DNA of 33,985 bases from Candidatus Buchananbacteria bacterium (GTDB lineage Bacteria; Patescibacteriota; Patescibacteriia; 2-01-FULL-39-33), in assembly GCA_017992755.1 (NCBI GenBank), contig JAGONZ010000004.1, positions 1-33,985 of the forward strand, in the 5' to 3' direction. The first letter of the stretch is position 1. Each line of letters opens with the position of its first letter. The notes under the pieces are model-generated. The model saw only the letters and a list, made by a program, of their open reading frames with translations, was not told the origin of the DNA and made no database searches. A program made the position numbers and the translations under genes. Shown piece after piece: positions 31,522 through 33,985 of this stretch.

Positions 31522-32544
31522 TTAGAATGTTATAACTGACTCGTCAGGTACGATCTCGATCCAAATCTTTCCTGGTTTCAGGCTGACATCGCCGCCGAAT
31601 TGGTCTTTGAACTGCGTCCGATCGGGGGCGCTGTTTTTGTGCCAGGTAATTGCTTGCCGTTGGCCGTTGCGGATGAGGTAGCCTTTGCCGCTACCAATAA
31701 GATCAATATCGCGACGACCGACCGCATCAAGGATTTCAGTCGGGGCGATTTGAATAATAATAGTGTCAGCAGTAATCACACCGGATTCATCCTGATGCTC
31801 TTCGTTGCCCTGGAAACGAATATAGCGCGTTGAAGTCGCATCATACTGCCACGTTACTCGATGAGTGTCGTATGAGGAATAATTGAGTGAGACCGTTGGT
31901 GTTGAAGTGCCAAATGATTGGTCGCCAAATTTCCAACTACTAACAGTGCTCGTAGCTAATTCTTTAGCAATCGCTGCAGCGCGCAATTTTTCTCCGGACG
32001 TTAACAAATCATGAGGCGCATAGCGCACTGAATCACGCCAGAAATACTTACCGTTAGAATACTCATTGAGATCAGTGACGTGCGAATCATTTTTTAAACG
32101 CGCCAACGCTTCAGGACTACCACCAGAATGTCCATACAACGCTCCGTATTCTGAAGCTAAATCAATGTAATACGGCCGAGCTGAACGTACCGGACCAACT
32201 CGCTCTGGGATAGTCGATACCGGGTAAATTGCTAAGAATCTCGTGATGCCACCCTCAGCCAAGGCCTCATAAACAATTGAAGCCGCTGCCAATCCAGCTT
32301 GCGGTCGAGCATCAACGTGATTTTCGATCATGAGACCGACGATTGGTTCTTGGACCAACTCTGGCGCTACCAACTCACCGTTAAGCGCTCGTGGCTGCCG
32401 GTTGTCAGCTGGTTGATCCTGTCTATTGGTTTCCCATGGCGCCTCCACCCGACTATTAAACGTCCAAACGAAAAAGCCGACAGCGATAATCGCTGCGGCT
32501 ATAATCGCCAGTAGGATACGAATCCGTACTGATGGAAGCTTCAT
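31522..32544 (-). CDS. DUF3048/YerB-like cell-surface protein
   Basis: A 340-residue protein with an N-terminal membrane anchor (VRIRILLAIIAAAIIAVGFFVWTF), then an extracytoplasmic domain. GLMIENHVDARPQAGLAAASIVYEALAEGGITRFLAIY and PERVGPVRSARPYYIDLASEYGALYGHSGGSPEAL are the typical signature of the DUF3048 family, found in Firmicutes YerB and many CPR genomes. The family's biochemical role is not established. The start at 32544 is chosen from the signal-anchor; the longer open frame overlaps rplY. It begins 4 bp after the rplY stop. Confidence 0.85.
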   Translation of the reverse strand: MKLPSVRIRILLAIIAAAIIAVGFFVWTFNSRVEAPWETNRQDQPADNRQPRALNGELVAPELVQEPIVGLMIENHVDARPQAGLAAASIVYEALAEGGITRFLAIYPVSTIPERVGPVRSARPYYIDLASEYGALYGHSGGSPEALARLKNDSHVTDLNEYSNGKYFWRDSVRYAPHDLLTSGEKLRAAAIAKELATSTVSSWKFGDQSFGTSTPTVSLNYSSYDTHRVTWQYDATSTRYIRFQGNEEHQDESGVITADTIIIQIAPTEILDAVGRRDIDLIGSGKGYLIRNGQRQAITWHKNSAPDRTQFKDQFGGDVSLKPGKIWIEIVPDESVITF

Positions 32545-32548
32545 GAAT

Positions 32549-33229
32549 TTATTCTTTGCCGGTACTATTTTTGCCTTCAGCCTGAGCTTCAGTATTTTCA
32601 CCAGCGGCACCGCCCTCAGCTGCAACAGTAGCTGCTTCGCCTTCAGGTGTTGGAGTAGGTTCTTCAACTTCTTCTTGAATGCGGGCGACCATCGCAACGA
32701 CGTCTTCTGGTTCGTGGCCCATGATTTCAACTGATGCTGGAACTTTAAGGTCAGCGATCGTAATTACCTTGTCGTAATCATCCAAGCTAGAAACGTCGAC
32801 TTCGATACTATGGATAAGTTCGGTTGGTAAACAGCGAATCTCAACTTCGGTCATATTCTGAACGAGTGAGCCACCTTCGGCTTTAACGATTGGAGCTTCA
32901 CCGATAAAGTGGAATTCAACTGGTACGGTGATCTTCTCTTTCATGTTTACCTGCTGGAGATCAACGTGGTCGATTGTTGATTTGACGGGATCATAGGTAA
33001 CGCCAGCAACCAGAACTTTGTGGTTAGCGCCGCCATCGACTGCGAGGTCGATAATAGTACTCTCACCAGCTGTAGCGTAGAGCTTTTCAAATTCGCTGTA
33101 GTTCAACTGAATATTGGCGTTTTCGATGCCATGACCATACAGAACGGCAGGGATCTGTCGTTCGGCTCGTAATTTGTAGACTTGTTTGCCAGTCACGGTC
33201 CGGGTGACGGCTCCTAATTTGATATCCAT
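32549..33229 (-). CDS. rplY: 50S ribosomal protein bL25 (CTC family)
   Basis: A 226-residue bL25 that binds 5S rRNA. The N-terminal domain (RTVTGKQVYKLRAERQIPAVLYGHG) is followed by the CTC-type C-terminal beta domain (VPVEFHFIGEAPIVKAEGG... VEIRCLPTELIHSIEVDVSSL). An acidic, Pro/Ala/Glu-rich tail of about 45 residues ends the protein. A consensus promoter starts the transcript about 27 bases before the ATG. It is co-transcribed with the DUF3048 gene. Confidence 0.96.
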   Translation of the reverse strand: MDIKLGAVTRTVTGKQVYKLRAERQIPAVLYGHGIENANIQLNYSEFEKLYATAGESTIIDLAVDGGANHKVLVAGVTYDPVKSTIDHVDLQQVNMKEKITVPVEFHFIGEAPIVKAEGGSLVQNMTEVEIRCLPTELIHSIEVDVSSLDDYDKVITIADLKVPASVEIMGHEPEDVVAMVARIQEEVEEPTPTPEGEAATVAAEGGAAGENTEAQAEGKNSTGKE

Positions 33230-33262
33230 AGATACTGTTCAAAGTTAAATTATGCTCCCGCT

Positions 33263-33291
33263 ACTGTAGCACGGAGCGTGTCTGATGTCAA
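33263..33291 (-). promoter_or_regulatory. Promoter of rplY
   Basis: TTGACA (33286-33291), 17 bp, TACAGT (33263-33268) with TGC before it, minus strand. The -35 overlaps the end of the upstream zinc-ribbon gene. Confidence 0.87.
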
Positions 33292-33653
33292 TGTTGCTCC
33301 GGACCCCGGCCAGAACTGATCCAGGCATCAATAGCGCCTGATTGGATTGATTCGTGAATGTCGAGGACATCATCCCCACTAATCGCCTGCTCAAAACGCG
33401 TGACTTCGTAGCTATCGAGGTCCGTAATAACCCCAATCGAGCTCACACCCATCTGATTGGCCATTACTAAGGCCAAAATAGCCGCGTGACACTGCCGGCA
33501 CTTGATATAGAGTAAATGGGCAGTTTCGGTCTCGTTAATCACCTTAGCCTCAATTGGGTTGTACTGATGGTGACAAACAGGGCAATTTGAGATAAATTTG
33601 AGCCCTTCCTCAAATGAACGGTGACTATGTTGTGGCGGAATGATGTTATCCAT
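33288..33653 (-). CDS. Unknown small zinc-ribbon protein
   Basis: A 121-residue protein. Two cysteine pairs (CPVCHHQY and CRQCHAAI) about 30 residues apart look like a zinc ribbon, followed by a helix and the segment ITDLDSYEVTRFEQAISGDDVLDIHESI. Proteins of this shape occur in CPR genomes but I cannot assign a function. The ATG at 33653 is chosen because a promoter's -10 ends 6 bp upstream, giving a leaderless message; the frame stays open for 12 codons upstream through the promoter. Confidence 0.75.
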   Translation of the reverse strand: MDNIIPPQHSHRSFEEGLKFISNCPVCHHQYNPIEAKVINETETAHLLYIKCRQCHAAILALVMANQMGVSSIGVITDLDSYEVTRFEQAISGDDVLDIHESIQSGAIDAWISSGRGPEQH

Positions 33654-33659
33654 GCGTAT

Positions 33660-33689
33660 AGTATACAAAAAATAGGGGTCGGAAGTCAA
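33660..33689 (-). promoter_or_regulatory. Promoter of the zinc-ribbon gene, leaderless
   Basis: TTGACT (33684-33689), 18 bp, TATACT (33660-33665), minus strand, ending 6 bp before the ATG at 33653. Confidence 0.75.
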
Positions 33690-33721
33690 AAAACGCCGTC
33701 TACTTTGGATAGTAGACGGCG
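33688..33721 (-). terminator. Rho-independent terminator
   Basis: Perfect 10-bp arms (33694-33703 and 33712-33721), 8-base loop, six T residues on the minus strand. It closes the partial gene at 33734 and touches the next gene's -35 box. Confidence 0.88.
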
Positions 33722-33733
33722 CGAGACTATTTC

Positions 33734-33985
33734 TTAATCAACCGCATTGCGGAATGTATGTCGTAACCCCAGTCGAGTCCACCAAGACTCTGTCGAAACG
33801 CTAGCATCAAAAGAAATTTGACCCGTTCGATTCGAAATTTTGAAGTGCCCTTCAACGAACGTTTTTTTCAAGTGCGTCACATTACCCCGAAAAAAGAATT
33901 CTCCAGTCGAGGCGTTAATGACATCGATAGCTGATAGATTGACCTGGACTTCGTCGCTATTAATTCCACGGTCAGCGGAATATAC
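33734..33985 (-). CDS. C-terminal part of an unknown protein
   Basis: The last 83 codons of a gene whose start lies beyond the right edge. The visible end has alternating polar and hydrophobic residues typical of beta-strands (DEVQVNLSAIDVINASTGEFFF ... KISNRTGQISFDASV) and finishes TRLGLRHTFRNAVD. No family recognised; it is the end of a separate unit, as a terminator follows 13 bp after the stop. Confidence 0.7.
   Translation of the reverse strand, partial: VYSADRGINSDEVQVNLSAIDVINASTGEFFFRGNVTHLKKTFVEGHFKISNRTGQISFDASVSTESWWTRLGLRHTFRNAVD

Overview
The window looks like a chromosomal segment of a Candidate Phyla Radiation (Patescibacteria, probably Parcubacteria-type) bacterium. The evidence is dense single-copy housekeeping genes with very short spacers, several reduced or lineage-specific versions of core proteins (a 594-residue AlaRS with no C-terminal domain, an RNA polymerase alpha subunit with no recognisable CTD, a short uL13, a lysine-tailed bL31), and a TraG/HerA-like ATPase plus membrane partner of a kind that recurs in these genomes. 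UGA is a normal stop here (for example 30457-30459 and 20883-20885), so the Gracilibacteria/Absconditabacteria code does not apply. I cannot name the species. No tRNA, rRNA, CRISPR array, insertion sequence or phage gene was recognised.

Layout, left to right. 1-2742 (minus): a Wzx-type flippase and two family-2 glycosyltransferases for surface polysaccharide. 2828-4969: recQ. 5170-5676: an unknown four-helix membrane protein behind a perfect consensus promoter. 5829-9760: the ribosomal operon infA-rpmJ-rpsM-rpsK-rpsD-rpoA-rplQ-rplM-rpsI, read leftward from two tandem consensus promoters. 9972-15158: uvrD/pcrA, a possible ADP-ribosyltransferase-fold protein, a diacylglycerol-kinase-family lipid kinase and alaS. 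15238-15616: a small gene split by a G-run frameshift. 15718-18932: the TraG/HerA-like ATPase and its membrane partner. 18997-20136: a sigma-region-4 / winged-helix (HARE-like) fusion, divergent from a small P-loop kinase (20322-20885, plus). 20927-23681: secD-secF. 23795-24736: pyrB. 24830-25879: gap. 25960-26433: an unknown helical protein. 26572-28067: rpsB-tsf with a structured leader. On the plus strand, 28299-31304 holds rpmE, prfA, a glycosyltransferase and prmC. 31305-31521 is a convergent spacer holding a long imperfect palindrome. 31522-33985 (minus): a DUF3048/YerB-like protein, rplY, a zinc-ribbon protein and the C-terminus of an unknown protein.

The most interesting points are mechanistic. 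SecD carries an inserted parvulin (PpiC) prolyl-isomerase domain that appears circularly permuted but keeps both active-site histidines. RpoA ends in an acidic tail with an AT-hook-like motif where the UP-element-binding CTD should be. The promoters of the same window are unusually close to consensus (TTGACA, about 17 bp, often an extended TGC-TATAAT), as if transcription relied on core elements. In six genes the -10 box lies only 6-12 bp from the start codon, implying leaderless or nearly leaderless mRNAs. Terminators often abut or overlap the next gene's promoter, and four gene junctions share the same stop-T-ATG arrangement.
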